Source of the DNA: G963665815 sp942492065
Lineage (GTDB): Bacteria; Cloacimonadota; Cloacimonadia; Cloacimonadales; JAIOQZ01
DNA: 64,000 nt
Reading direction: 5' to 3'
Assembly (NCBI GenBank): GCA_942492065.1
Contig: CALODV010000013.1
Coordinates: 930,001-994,000 of the forward strand
The notes under the pieces were generated by a model. It was not told where the DNA came from and did no database searches. It saw nothing but the letters and a program-made list of their open reading frames with translations. Below, piece by piece: positions 34,147-43,640 of the stretch; position 1 is the stretch's first letter, and each line of letters starts with the position of its first letter. The position numbers and the translations under genes were made by a program.

Positions 34147-35250
34147 ATGGAAGATGTTAATGTTCTGATTATTGGAGCGGGAGCTGTCGGACTGGCAGTT
34201 GGATATGAGATATCAAGAAAAGTAGATGATGTTGTTATTGCTGAGATGGAAGACTCATTTGGCAGACATACAAGCAGCAGAAACAGTGAAGTAATTCATT
34301 CCGGTATTTACTACCAACAGAAATCCTACAAGGCTGAACTTTGTGTAAGAGGTAATGAGCTCTTGTATGACTATTGTCAACAGAATGAAGTTCCTCACAG
34401 AAGATGCACCAAAATTATTGTCGGAAACGGGGAAGATGACAGACAAAAGCTTTTTGAGTTAATGGAAAACGGAATCAAAAACGGTGTTGAAGGGCTTCGT
34501 CTGCTGGATAAGCAGGAAATTGAGACACTTGAACCAAGAATTATTGCTTCAGAAGGCTTATTTGTTCCATCTACGGGTATTTTAGATACTCATAAGTACA
34601 TGGAGTCTCTTGTACAAAACTTTGAGGAAAACGAAGGTTTTATTGTGTATGATATGAAGGTGACTGAGGTAACTCACAAGGACTATAAATACATTGTGAA
34701 ATTCAACAATGGAGAAGTTTTCCGGGTTAACTACCTGATAAATTGTGCCGGACTGTTTTGTGAGAGTATATCGAGGATGCTCGGAATTGATACGGAAGCT
34801 GAAAACCTCAAAATTCACTGGTGCAAAGGTGAGTACTACAAGACAAATGCTTTTTCTGATGTGAAACGTCTTATTTATCCATTACCTGATCCGGCCGGAG
34901 TATTTCTTGGCATACATCTGACAGTTAATTTGAACAATGAAATTCGATTTGGACCCAATGCCTATTATGTTGATTCAGTTGACTATAAAATGGATGAAAC
35001 ATATAAAGATGAGTTCTGGAAAGCTATCAACACTTACCTCAAATTAGATAAAAATCAGTTACATCTTGATGATGTAGGGGTAAGACCAAAACTTCATACA
35101 AAGGAAGTCAAATTCAGAGACTTCTACATTAGGGAAGAATCAGATAAAGGACTTAAAAATTTTATTAATCTTATGGGAATTGAGTCTCCGGGATTAACTG
35201 CATCATTGGCTATTGCTGAAAAAGTTGCAGAGATGATAAAACTGGATTAG
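34147..35250 (+). CDS. lhgO: FAD-dependent oxidoreductase, L-2-hydroxyglutarate oxidase-like
   Basis: A 367-residue DAO-family flavoprotein. The FAD-binding GxGxxG is VLIIGAGAVGLAVG (about 6-19), followed by the family phrase HTSSRNSEVIHSGIYY near residues 39-54, typical of LhgO/YgaF-type enzymes. It should oxidise a 2-hydroxy acid such as L-2-hydroxyglutarate with electrons passed to the membrane or another acceptor. It sits in an apparent operon with panD-panC, though a shared pathway is not evident. Confidence 0.82.
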   Translation: MEDVNVLIIGAGAVGLAVGYEISRKVDDVVIAEMEDSFGRHTSSRNSEVIHSGIYYQQKSYKAELCVRGNELLYDYCQQNEVPHRRCTKIIVGNGEDDRQKLFELMENGIKNGVEGLRLLDKQEIETLEPRIIASEGLFVPSTGILDTHKYMESLVQNFEENEGFIVYDMKVTEVTHKDYKYIVKFNNGEVFRVNYLINCAGLFCESISRMLGIDTEAENLKIHWCKGEYYKTNAFSDVKRLIYPLPDPAGVFLGIHLTVNLNNEIRFGPNAYYVDSVDYKMDETYKDEFWKAINTYLKLDKNQLHLDDVGVRPKLHTKEVKFRDFYIREESDKGLKNFINLMGIESPGLTASLAIAEKVAEMIKLD

Positions 35251-35272
35251 ATTATCATATAAGAATTTAGGA

Positions 35273-35325
35273 GGCTGTTATTGTACAGCCAAAGCCTGTT
35301 GACAATGTCTTCAGGCTTTAATTTT
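35273..35325 (+). terminator. Double hairpin terminator after lhgO
   Basis: A first stem, GGCTGT/ACAGCC (35273-35290), is followed by a second, AAAGCCTG (35291-35298) with CAGGCTTT (35312-35319), then AATTTTTT. The second stem with its T-run is the likely terminator. The HEAT-repeat gene on the other strand ends immediately beyond it. Confidence 0.85.
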
Positions 35326-38300
35326 TTATGAGAGTTTTAACTCTACAAGTGAGTTCAGAATATGTTTCAGGGCATCTTTAATCTGAGGAGCTGAGTTTAA
35401 ATCCTGAGCTGTTTTTCTGGCTTCTCTCAGGTGTGCAACGGTAATTTCATTTGGATAAAGTAAATAGTGGTTATAAAGATTAAGGAAATAATATCTGGCT
35501 CTTTCTTTATTCAATAAAGAAATTATAATTGGCAGGAACAAACCGGATTTCTTTTTGAAAATGGAGTATATAAGCAAATCAATCAGATGATCGTGTTCGA
35601 CTTTTTCAGATACAATTTTCAGAGCATTATGCCATTTTTTATCCCTGGAGTTAACAGACAGCAGTAGAACAGCCTTCAAAACTTGAGAATCATTTGATTC
35701 AACAGCAGAATTGATTATTGTCCATACCTCAGGTTTAATTTTCAAGCTGTTGATCTGCAGCATAGACTTTATCAGTGAACCTTTTGTAGATATGGAGTTT
35801 TCTTCTTCAGCAGCTTGCTCCTTAGCTCTGATGATTTCGTTAACATCGGTGCTGCCGATTAACTTTCTATTGAGGTCTGTCTGTATTTTCTTCTTTCTTC
35901 TCAACATTTCAGTATCATCAAGAATTGAGGCCTTGTCAAACAGCATAATATCTTTAGACTCATATTTATCATAGAAGTTTTTAAAGTTAACAAAACTTTT
36001 TGTAAACCAGTCTGGTGATAGTTTCCAATCCTTCATCTTGAAGATAGACTGGAATATTTCATAGAAGTTGTTTAAATCTGAGACAACTCCTTTTTCCATC
36101 TTCTGGAGACCTATCTCTGCCGCAACTTTCACATACTCATCTTTATCATTTGTAAGAGACTTCAATATGTTGAATGATTCAGGTGTATTCATCTCTCCCA
36201 GAGCTTTGGCAACCGAAATTTTCACTTTATTGGAGAATGATCTGGAGTACTTCTCAAGAACAGGTATAGCTTCACGCATCTTCATTGAGCCCAGTGATTT
36301 GATTATAAATGACTGTACACGTTCACTCGTATTGGAAAGCAGATTAGTCATAATCTTAAATGACTGTTGCGAATTAATACGTGCTACCCTTTCCAGAACT
36401 ATCATTAATGGGGTTTCCTGATTAGTGTGAAGAAGATTGTTCAATATATTCCATCCTGAATCATCTCCCTGGCATATTAAAGCATAGGCAAGTTCAGCTG
36501 TCAGTTCCAGCGACTGGTTTGATATATTAGCTTTGAGGAACTGAATAAATTGATTACTTTTGATTCGGGAACATATTTTTACAATCGATACTTTAGAGTT
36601 TATATTAGCTTTGTTCCACAGGAACTTAACTGTTTCCAATGCTTCGTCCACCGGAAGATTTTCAAGGAGATACATGGCTTTTTCGAAGGTTTCCGGATTC
36701 TGGAACAAAGCAATTTTCTTTATGATTGACATACAGTATTTATTTGGATACTCACGTATGCCTTTGATAAGCTCAAGATGCTCTTTGGAATTAAGACTCA
36801 TTACTGTCTGCTCAATAGTCTGCAGATGATTTGTCACACCGTTTTTATAGAATATGATAGCTGAAATTATTTTGGTTGAAAAATCTCCTGACTTGCTGAT
36901 ATTATAAAGTGTTTTCTTAATTTTAGCAAAAGGAAGATGTGCAAACAAGTGAGCCAGCAAGTATTTATTCATAGGATTATCTATGTTCTTTAATCTTTCA
37001 ATTGCTTCCCATCCTGCTTCCTCATCATAAATAAAAAGTTTACCGGTAGAGAGAGTAGCAATTATTGGAGAGTTATCATAAGTCAGTTTTCTATACGTTT
37101 CCAGGTTCTCTCCATAACTTTGCTGGAGGAAGAATATTTTAGCTTCAGTTGCTATTTTGGGAGAATTGAAGGACATGTACTTGTCTATTTGGCTCCAAGC
37201 CTTTGTGTTGCCTAACTTAATCAGTGCTTTAGCTCTTTCCAGCTCAAGATGATGATTTCCATTCAGTTTAAGCAGCCATAGAAAGTCCTCACTTAGTTTA
37301 TGGTCTATGTTGGATATTGCATTAATTATAGCCTGATAGTCATCATTATCTGCATGTTTTACCAGTTCTACAAGCATTGGAAGTACATCAATTGTACCTA
37401 TTTCTCCCAGAGCCTTGCTTAAGAATGGTTTGTTCTTGTAATATGTATTGGGGATTATTCTCTCAAAGTACTTTAAGGCAGTATCCACAGGTAGCATTTT
37501 AATCGTATTTATAGCATTTTCACATACTTCCAGGTTTTTATCCTGAGCAAGTTTGAAGAGTATTTTATCATCAGGTTTGTTTTGAAGAAATTGCAGAGAT
37601 TCCGCTAGTTTAGCTCTTATTACATAGTTTGGTGATTGCGAAAGCTCTTGTAAAATCTTTTTCACACTTGTATCACTGATGCACTCAAGAGAAATGGCAG
37701 CCTGCAGTGAAACTCGGTAATCATTACTACCCAGAAACTCCTGAAGCAGACTCTTGTAGTCTGTTAACTGAAGGAAACCTATGAACTTACATATCATAAT
37801 CTTCACTTCAGGATTGTTTATCATGTGTTTATATTTGTCTAAATCAGGTAGATTGTTTACTAATATTTTCTTAACTGAAGGATACAGATTTTTGACATCA
37901 GAGAAAGTTTTGAAGAAAAGATTGGCAACAATAAGGTAAGACCGTTTGGATATAAGATTAGCCTTTTCCACAATCTCATTATCTATCAGTTTCTGAAGCT
38001 CTTCAGCATTATCTATCTTTGTCTTGAGCATCAGGTAATTGGATTCTATTTGTCTGATTGTGTTCTGGGTATTTTCCACCACTCTTCTATTCAAAAGAGA
38101 GGCAATATAGTTGATATTGTGGTCACCGCCGATCAACAAGAAAGGTTTTAGATAAAACTCTATATCAAAACTTTCATTATGCATATTGAGATCAATATAT
38201 TTCTGAAGTTGTAAGCAGGATTCTTTAAGTTTATTAATCAGGGATTTGTTTGGAATAAGATCGTGCAGCCAGTAACCGTATTCTGACCTCAGATAGTATT

Positions 38301-39249
38301 GTGAATCCGCAGTGTTAACATCAATATTGTCAGCTATTTCTATGTTATGCAGGAAAGTTGAGAGCCAGTTGAAGGCTTTATAGTTATTATACAGGTAAAA
38401 CAGGTCAGAGTCATAATGAGTTCTGAGGAAGGTAGATACCCATTCGTTTATTGTAGTAAGGGAGAAGAGAGACTTAAAGATCGAAAACGGCAGTTCGGAG
38501 CTGTCACTGATTATCTGAAAAGCTTTAGGATCTATCAGTTCTTCGCATTCTATGTCTCTTACTATATCTATTTTCTTGGAAGAAGTAAGCTTAGAAAGAT
38601 TTATCAGGCTCAGAACGAAATCAATATGATAATTGTTTTTCTGCTTACATTCTTTAATGATATTTTTCAGATAGTCGTATTCTTCCAGATGGTTGAAGCT
38701 TTCACGTTTTTCCAGGAAATCTGCTATTATTGAGCTTTCGGATTGTGCAGAGTTTGTTTCTGTTTTATCAATTTTGGAATCTTCCTGAAGCACAATATCA
38801 TTCTCTTCAATAAGTATTTTCAATTTGACATAATCTTCATTATCCGGCTTTGAATTGCTTGATGTTTTTTGCTGAATACCACTTAGAATGGCTAACTTGT
38901 TTTTCACTGAACGAGGAATATCTTTAGAATTCAATATGTTCCTGATATCTCTTCTTTTAGCAGTTTTACTGATATGCTGTATCGTTTTGCTAAGTAAAAC
39001 AGACGGCTGCAGCCACTTGAATATCTCACGATAATGATAGACATCAAGCAAATTGTTATCATGGAGTTGTGTGAGAATTTCTGTTCTGTGAGCAGGATCT
39101 TTCATGGATAAAGTAATAAGGTCCTTCAAGCTGTTCAGTTCGAATAATCTTTCGATAATCTGATCTTTCATTCCCGGATTATCGAAGTAGGCGTTATACA
39201 TCTTGTCAGGATCATTCTTGATCATTATCCACTTGAGGCTGTTGAGCAT
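35326..39249 (-). CDS. Giant HEAT-repeat protein
   Basis: A 1307-residue protein built largely of alpha-helical HEAT/armadillo-like repeats. Units of 30-40 residues recur, such as AIPVLEKYSRSFSNKVKISVAKALGEM, SFNILKSLTNDKDEYVKVAAEIGLQKM and YKSLLQEFLGSNDYRVSLQAAISLECI. There is no signal peptide, transmembrane helix or enzymatic motif, so it is probably a cytoplasmic scaffold. GGAGATATATA precedes the ATG. It stands alone between an upstream repeat island and a downstream terminator. No function can be given. Confidence 0.82.
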   Translation of the reverse strand: MLNSLKWIMIKNDPDKMYNAYFDNPGMKDQIIERLFELNSLKDLITLSMKDPAHRTEILTQLHDNNLLDVYHYREIFKWLQPSVLLSKTIQHISKTAKRRDIRNILNSKDIPRSVKNKLAILSGIQQKTSSNSKPDNEDYVKLKILIEENDIVLQEDSKIDKTETNSAQSESSIIADFLEKRESFNHLEEYDYLKNIIKECKQKNNYHIDFVLSLINLSKLTSSKKIDIVRDIECEELIDPKAFQIISDSSELPFSIFKSLFSLTTINEWVSTFLRTHYDSDLFYLYNNYKAFNWLSTFLHNIEIADNIDVNTADSQYYLRSEYGYWLHDLIPNKSLINKLKESCLQLQKYIDLNMHNESFDIEFYLKPFLLIGGDHNINYIASLLNRRVVENTQNTIRQIESNYLMLKTKIDNAEELQKLIDNEIVEKANLISKRSYLIVANLFFKTFSDVKNLYPSVKKILVNNLPDLDKYKHMINNPEVKIMICKFIGFLQLTDYKSLLQEFLGSNDYRVSLQAAISLECISDTSVKKILQELSQSPNYVIRAKLAESLQFLQNKPDDKILFKLAQDKNLEVCENAINTIKMLPVDTALKYFERIIPNTYYKNKPFLSKALGEIGTIDVLPMLVELVKHADNDDYQAIINAISNIDHKLSEDFLWLLKLNGNHHLELERAKALIKLGNTKAWSQIDKYMSFNSPKIATEAKIFFLQQSYGENLETYRKLTYDNSPIIATLSTGKLFIYDEEAGWEAIERLKNIDNPMNKYLLAHLFAHLPFAKIKKTLYNISKSGDFSTKIISAIIFYKNGVTNHLQTIEQTVMSLNSKEHLELIKGIREYPNKYCMSIIKKIALFQNPETFEKAMYLLENLPVDEALETVKFLWNKANINSKVSIVKICSRIKSNQFIQFLKANISNQSLELTAELAYALICQGDDSGWNILNNLLHTNQETPLMIVLERVARINSQQSFKIMTNLLSNTSERVQSFIIKSLGSMKMREAIPVLEKYSRSFSNKVKISVAKALGEMNTPESFNILKSLTNDKDEYVKVAAEIGLQKMEKGVVSDLNNFYEIFQSIFKMKDWKLSPDWFTKSFVNFKNFYDKYESKDIMLFDKASILDDTEMLRRKKKIQTDLNRKLIGSTDVNEIIRAKEQAAEEENSISTKGSLIKSMLQINSLKIKPEVWTIINSAVESNDSQVLKAVLLLSVNSRDKKWHNALKIVSEKVEHDHLIDLLIYSIFKKKSGLFLPIIISLLNKERARYYFLNLYNHYLLYPNEITVAHLREARKTAQDLNSAPQIKDALKHILNSLVELKLS

Positions 39250-39432
39250 TATATATCTCCATAAAAAACAAATTTGAGTAAGAAATTAACATTCCTGTTA
39301 TGGTGTTTCATGTCAAATATTTTAGAAGACCTTTGATTATAGTCAATGAAAACATTCAGACATTATCAATATCGAATAAATACAGCTTTCCTTGATATAT
39401 TTAAAAAAAACTCTATGAAGGTAATGGTCGTA

Positions 39433-39454
39433 GAGACACAATATCTTGTGTCTC
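39433..39454. repeat. GAGACACAA palindrome, copy 2
   Basis: The arms GAGACACAA and TTGTGTCTC flank TATC, preceded by GTA. The arms are identical to those at 12471-12492. Confidence 0.85.
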
Positions 39455-39529
39455 AAAGTCTGTTCAATCCCCACACCATTTGGAGGAGTTCAAGTGAGCA
39501 ATTTTCCTTTTCCTGGTTTAAATTACCAT

Positions 39530-39551
39530 GAGACAACCGTCCGGTTGTCTC
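39530..39551. repeat. GAGACAACCG palindrome, copy 3
   Basis: The arms GAGACAACCG and CGGTTGTCTC flank TC and are followed by TACG. The arms match those at 12119-12138. Confidence 0.85.
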
Positions 39552-39591
39552 TACGTGGACAAACAGAGCTGCAGATAGTTCTCAGATGTAG

Positions 39592-39611
39592 AGACGTTGC
39601 ATGCAACGTCT
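39592..39611. repeat. GAGACGTTGCA palindrome
   Basis: A perfect 20-bp palindrome (AGACGTTGCA and its complement) preceded by GTAG. It shares the outer bases of the family but has a third core sequence. Confidence 0.85.
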
Positions 39612-39637
39612 AAATAAACTCCCGAACTGTTAGGGAT

Positions 39638-39683
39638 TCCTGACAAGAGGAAAGATTTTAGAATGAAAATCAAGGAGGTTAAT
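39638..39683 (+). repeat. 46-nt interspersed repeat, copy 2
   Basis: This matches the reverse complement of 12045-12090 at 43 of 46 positions. It lies 46 nt downstream of the stop of the 39729 gene in that gene's reading direction. Confidence 0.85.
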
Positions 39684-39728
39684 TAGATTTTCTACGTTTC
39701 TAATAAACGAACTCAAGTCGTCGCAAAG

Positions 39729-40547
39729 CTATTCTTCTGTTTTATACATTGCTCTGATAGAATCCGGTGTCACAAGCCATGGTTGAGTGTTATATATCAT
39801 TTTTCTATCACTGTACATTGTTTGAAAATTGTAATAACCTTCCACTTCATAATCCTTAATGAACAATGCATCATCCCAGAAACGAGGATCAGAAATTATG
39901 TATCTAATACAAAGATAAACAGAACCTTTGCGACCTTTAGTGGTGAGATAATTTGCTGCCAGATCGGAATCAGAGCTTACATGAAGAACTGTAAATCTAT
40001 GAATCCTATCTGTAAAGAAATTTATCCTTAAGTAATCAAAAATCTCTTCAAAACTGTTATGAGATATAGCAGTTAAAGTCTTTTGATCAGGATGTATATC
40101 CCAGATTTCATCTTTTTTATCTCTGACTCCAATAAATACCGTGCCATCACGACTGTATCCATCCTTCTCTACGTGTCTCGAAGTTTTCTTATACTTTTTG
40201 TGTTTTCTTGCTCCAAAAACTATCATTTTCAAAGAGTCCGGACTATAAAAGATATCCCCAATCTCTACATCGGTACTTCCCTTTATCGTAAGAAATGTTT
40301 CCCTTCTTAAGTAATACTCTTTTAAGTAATTTCTGACAAGCAGGCTGTCTCGGTATATATATTTTTTTACACCATCAGGATAAACTGTGTTTATGTACTC
40401 ATTATATGCTTGATGTGCTGCAGGAACAATCTTTTCATTGTAATTTTTCAGTGCAATTTTATCTCTGATCCCATGAAACAAATATGATGTAAAGCATATA
40501 GCCCCCAATATTAATGCATAAACTATACGTTTATCTGAATAGTCCAT
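39729..40547 (-). CDS. Membrane-anchored protein of unknown function
   Basis: I do not recognise this 272-residue protein. One transmembrane helix near the N-terminus (about residues 7-25, RIVYALILGAICFTSYLFHG) precedes a soluble region rich in Tyr, Lys and Asp with mixed strands (GDIFYSPDSLKMIVFGARK, GTVFIGVRDKKDEIWDIHPD). The frame is open to 40586, but that extension reads through a palindromic repeat. The ATG at 40547 has AAGGAG eight nt upstream and is chosen. Repeat islands lie on both sides, so it is probably transcribed alone. Confidence 0.7.
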   Translation of the reverse strand: MDYSDKRIVYALILGAICFTSYLFHGIRDKIALKNYNEKIVPAAHQAYNEYINTVYPDGVKKYIYRDSLLVRNYLKEYYLRRETFLTIKGSTDVEIGDIFYSPDSLKMIVFGARKHKKYKKTSRHVEKDGYSRDGTVFIGVRDKKDEIWDIHPDQKTLTAISHNSFEEIFDYLRINFFTDRIHRFTVLHVSSDSDLAANYLTTKGRKGSVYLCIRYIISDPRFWDDALFIKDYEVEGYYNFQTMYSDRKMIYNTQPWLVTPDSIRAMYKTEE

Positions 40548-40579
40548 AGCAGTACTCCTTTTATGATATTTCTGTGCAT

Positions 40580-40806
40580 GAGCCATAATATCTTGTGTCT
40601 CATTAAGAGATGACTTTGATTGAATAATCGGAATCAGAGGGAAATTTCATCGAATAAATTCGATATAATAATATGATTAACCACCTCCCGATTTTTACAA
40701 AACGTACTCCTCCATAGAGCTCCTCCATAGAGGATAATTTATATCACGTATTGCGTTGTTGAAGAATGTTCTTGCTAATGTATAATAATCTTAGCAAAGG
40801 CGTTCC
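40580..40806. repeat. Repeat island with inverted copy of the 12-kb composite element
   Basis: A decayed GAGACACAA palindrome (40580-40601) is followed at 40648-40812 by a copy, in reverse orientation, of the composite repeat at about 12220-12375. It contains an exact tandem duplication of the 13-mer CTCCTCCATAGAG (40707-40719 and 40720-40732). The repeat runs to the stop codon of the K+ channel gene. No gene is present. Confidence 0.75.
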
Positions 40807-41889
40807 CTACTTCATCATCAGCTCTACGAACTTTTCCCAGTTGAACCCAATATGTGTCAGGATTGAGATATAGTCGCCTTTCTCAATCTTTGTTGCAGCA
40901 GTCGGGCAGGTATCAGGAACACCATTCTTCACCAGAGCAAATGTATTTACTCTGATATTGTGCTTGTGAGCTGTCTCCAGCATTTTTCCGGTGAAGTCTC
41001 CCCAGCTCCATCCAACCACTTTGTCCGAGCTGACAGTGTGAGGATTAGCCCCTTCAGTGTTAGAAAGCAGTTTCTCTATGATTCTGGCTGAATATATGTC
41101 CTGACATTCCTGCACTACAGCGTTAATGCCTATTTCCTCTATCACCTGAGTAGAAATGGATTTTTCGAACAGCCAGCCATGACCGGGATCAACCAGTATA
41201 TGAATTATTCGAGTTTTCTCAGGATTAATAAACTGAGTCACAAGCTTGGTTATTGTCTCGGTAGTAGAATCAGATTCCGAAATACCGGACTCAAACGGGA
41301 ACACAATCACAGCTTTTGCTTCACCAAGATTTGCTCTTTCATAGGTAGATCTGTCTAACAGACCACCTCGAACAAATCGCACATCACCGGTCATAATAAT
41401 CTCTTTCGGCAGTTCTTCCAGTCGGGAATCGATGATGCATAATGGAGCGTGTTCTTCCTTTCTGCGAATTTCGGTAATGAATTTTGCCGTTTTAGCTGTT
41501 CCAGGGAAGTTAAATATGATGTATCCGTTTTTATGTGTGTTGTCCATTAGTCCCATCCTTATTTTTTCTCTTCTGCTTGTCACAAAATCAACTGAGTACC
41601 CGATAATCACAGGTAGGTAAGATATAGTAATTGTTCCGAAGAACATAGTCATGAGTCTGCCCCAGAGTCCTTCTGCCGGAGCATTACCATAGCCAACGGT
41701 TGTAGCTGTCTGCCAGGTCTGCCATATAGCTTCAATCCAGGTTGTTTTCTCAAAGAATCTGTAACCCAGAGCAAATAAAACACAACTGAGCAGGAATGTA
41801 AGTATAACATTCATCAGATGCAGCAGTGTCCGTTGGCTGTGCTTGAGCTTAATTCTGAGTTTTCTTGGCAATATATAGAGTAAAAGCAT
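40807..41889 (-). CDS. Two-helix potassium channel with RCK-like regulatory domain
   Basis: A 360-residue inner membrane channel. Helix 1 (about 25-45), a pore loop with the selectivity filter TTVGYGN, and helix 2 (about 80-103) form the KcsA/MthK-type pore. The cytoplasmic part has a TrkA-N-like Rossmann domain starting KNGYIIFNFPGTAKTA, which lacks the usual GxGxxG, and a TrkA-C-like end (VNTFALVKNGVP ... IEKGDYISILTH). Ligand binding may therefore differ from standard RCK proteins. It is the last gene of the eight-gene operon, 29 nt after the spermidine synthase. AAGGA precedes the ATG. Confidence 0.88.
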   Translation of the reverse strand: MLLLYILPRKLRIKLKHSQRTLLHLMNVILTFLLSCVLFALGYRFFEKTTWIEAIWQTWQTATTVGYGNAPAEGLWGRLMTMFFGTITISYLPVIIGYSVDFVTSRREKIRMGLMDNTHKNGYIIFNFPGTAKTAKFITEIRRKEEHAPLCIIDSRLEELPKEIIMTGDVRFVRGGLLDRSTYERANLGEAKAVIVFPFESGISESDSTTETITKLVTQFINPEKTRIIHILVDPGHGWLFEKSISTQVIEEIGINAVVQECQDIYSARIIEKLLSNTEGANPHTVSSDKVVGWSWGDFTGKMLETAHKHNIRVNTFALVKNGVPDTCPTAATKIEKGDYISILTHIGFNWEKFVELMMK

Positions 41890-41918
41890 ACGCTGTCCTT
41901 CTATAATTTGTTAAGGTT

Positions 41919-43634
41919 CTATTCAACTTTCCAGCTCTCATTTATGTAATGTTCCAGAATAACCGGATACATCAGAGTACTGACATCATTATGTTTTGAT
42001 ACAAGTGATTTCTTCCCGAACACGAGAGAAGCTCTGAACTGTTCAGGTGTCAGATATGATGTTTCGACAGAGAAAGCATCTATTTCATCTATTTTTTGAA
42101 GCAGGAAATTTTTTGTGATATGTTGCTTTCCTGCAATATACCAGCCCCAGTCACCGAAACTTGGAACATTATCGTGATAAGGCAGTGTGTTGAATCCTGC
42201 ATATTCCAAAGTTCTGCCAATACACAGGTAGGCTTCTTTAGCATGGTATGGAGATGTAGACTGAATGCTCATCAATCCGTCATTTGCCAGAGCAAGATTC
42301 AGTTTTCCATAGAAAGAACTGCTGTATAACTTGGAAAGCTCCACACTGTTAGGATCTGGTAAATCCACAATAATTACATCCCACTTTTTTTTCTGACCAT
42401 CCAGAAATTTATCTGCGTCTATATTGAAAACATTTACTCGTGCTACTTTCTCTGTAACAGGTCTTTTGTTAACTATTTTACCTGTTTCCTGATATATATC
42501 CCTGAAAAGCGTATCAGTTATTACACCGGCTGACTTTATTGCTTTAACTTTCGCACTGGAAAACGAGTTTTCATTCAGCTTTGTCAGAATAGTATTATTG
42601 GAGCAGAATTCAACCATTTCCGGGTCAAGATCCACCAGTACAACCTGTTTTACATCCTGATATTTAAGAACTTCTCTAAGAGCAAGTCCGTCTCCACCGC
42701 CCAGTATCAGTACATTCTCTCTGCTGGCAGCAAGCTCCATAACCGGATGTACTAATTGCTCATGGTAGATTTTCTCGTCCAGACTGGAGAACTGCAGATT
42801 CCCGTTGATGTAAAAGCGATATTCGTTGATGAATGAGTTGTTTGTCATCACCAGATGTTGATATTTTGTTGTATGAGCGAAAACTATCTTGTCCTCGTAA
42901 AGTTTTTGTTCTGTCTTGAAGTTCCAGTCTCTATTGCTTTTGTAGCCAAAAAGAAGCACTGCTATTACAAGTATAAATATGAGAATAGGAACGATCTTGT
43001 TTTTAATAAGTCCGTGTTTCATGAAGTACAGGCAGGTAATAACTGCTACTCCAAAGTTCAGCATTGCCAGCAGGAAACTGATTTCTGTCAGCGGGAAATT
43101 CTTAAGCAGTATTTTAACCCAGATCCATGCCCCCGCAAACGAACCAATATAATCTGCAGCAGAAACAACTGCTACGTTAGCTCTGAGGGTTTTTGAAAAG
43201 CTTTCGTTTATTCGCAGGATTAAAGGTATTTCAAATCCTATCAGGAAACCTATACTGAGTATAAGTGAATACTGCACCAGCATGAAGTGGTTTTCCATAA
43301 AGCCGTAAGAAGCATACATGGCAATAGGGGCATAACTCCCAATTATAGCCAGCAGAATCTCTATGACAATGAAAGACCTGATCAGATTATTATCTGAAAA
43401 GAACTTTTGCATCCAGCTTGCCACACCCATCATGAACAGCATAAGGGCTATAGTAATGCTGAACTGCTCAATACTGCTTCCCAGGATATAGGTAGAAACA
43501 GTACTAAGAACGTATTCAGTTACAAGCCCGGACGCACCGGTAGCAAGCATGGATATTGCCAGAAAGAACGTTGCGAACGACAGTTTTTTCTGATCTGCGG
43601 TATTGACTGTATTATTATCTGATATCGTCATCAT
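41919..43634 (-). CDS. speE: Membrane-fused spermidine synthase (polyamine aminopropyltransferase)
   Basis: A 571-residue fusion. Roughly residues 1-225 hold seven or eight transmembrane helices. The C-terminal catalytic domain has the substrate-site phrase DEKIYHEQLVHP, the decarboxylated-SAM loop ILGGGDGLALREV, the acidic VLVDLDPE and the catalytic VDLPDPN (the usual DSxDP position). It should transfer aminopropyl groups to putrescine or a similar amine at the membrane. No decarboxylase for SAM or ornithine is nearby. The start is ATGATG with GGAG abutting, so the second ATG (43631) may be the one used. It is 6 nt after the DUF350 gene. Confidence 0.88.
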   Translation of the reverse strand: MMTISDNNTVNTADQKKLSFATFFLAISMLATGASGLVTEYVLSTVSTYILGSSIEQFSITIALMLFMMGVASWMQKFFSDNNLIRSFIVIEILLAIIGSYAPIAMYASYGFMENHFMLVQYSLILSIGFLIGFEIPLILRINESFSKTLRANVAVVSAADYIGSFAGAWIWVKILLKNFPLTEISFLLAMLNFGVAVITCLYFMKHGLIKNKIVPILIFILVIAVLLFGYKSNRDWNFKTEQKLYEDKIVFAHTTKYQHLVMTNNSFINEYRFYINGNLQFSSLDEKIYHEQLVHPVMELAASRENVLILGGGDGLALREVLKYQDVKQVVLVDLDPEMVEFCSNNTILTKLNENSFSSAKVKAIKSAGVITDTLFRDIYQETGKIVNKRPVTEKVARVNVFNIDADKFLDGQKKKWDVIIVDLPDPNSVELSKLYSSSFYGKLNLALANDGLMSIQSTSPYHAKEAYLCIGRTLEYAGFNTLPYHDNVPSFGDWGWYIAGKQHITKNFLLQKIDEIDAFSVETSYLTPEQFRASLVFGKKSLVSKHNDVSTLMYPVILEHYINESWKVE

Positions 43635-43640
43635 CTCCGC

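Larger units (their letters stand above)
39250..39728. repeat. Repeat island upstream of the HEAT gene
   Basis: This 479-nt gap holds no credible gene. It contains three palindromes of the GAGAC family (39433-39454, 39530-39551, 39592-39611) and the second copy of the 46-nt repeat (39638-39683). The first 100 nt next to the HEAT gene start are AT-rich and should include its promoter, which I could not define. Confidence 0.75.

Noticed and set aside
39250..39728. CRISPR-like array from repeated palindromes
   Set aside because: The palindromes have different cores and irregular spacing, lack spacers of constant length and have no cas genes nearby.
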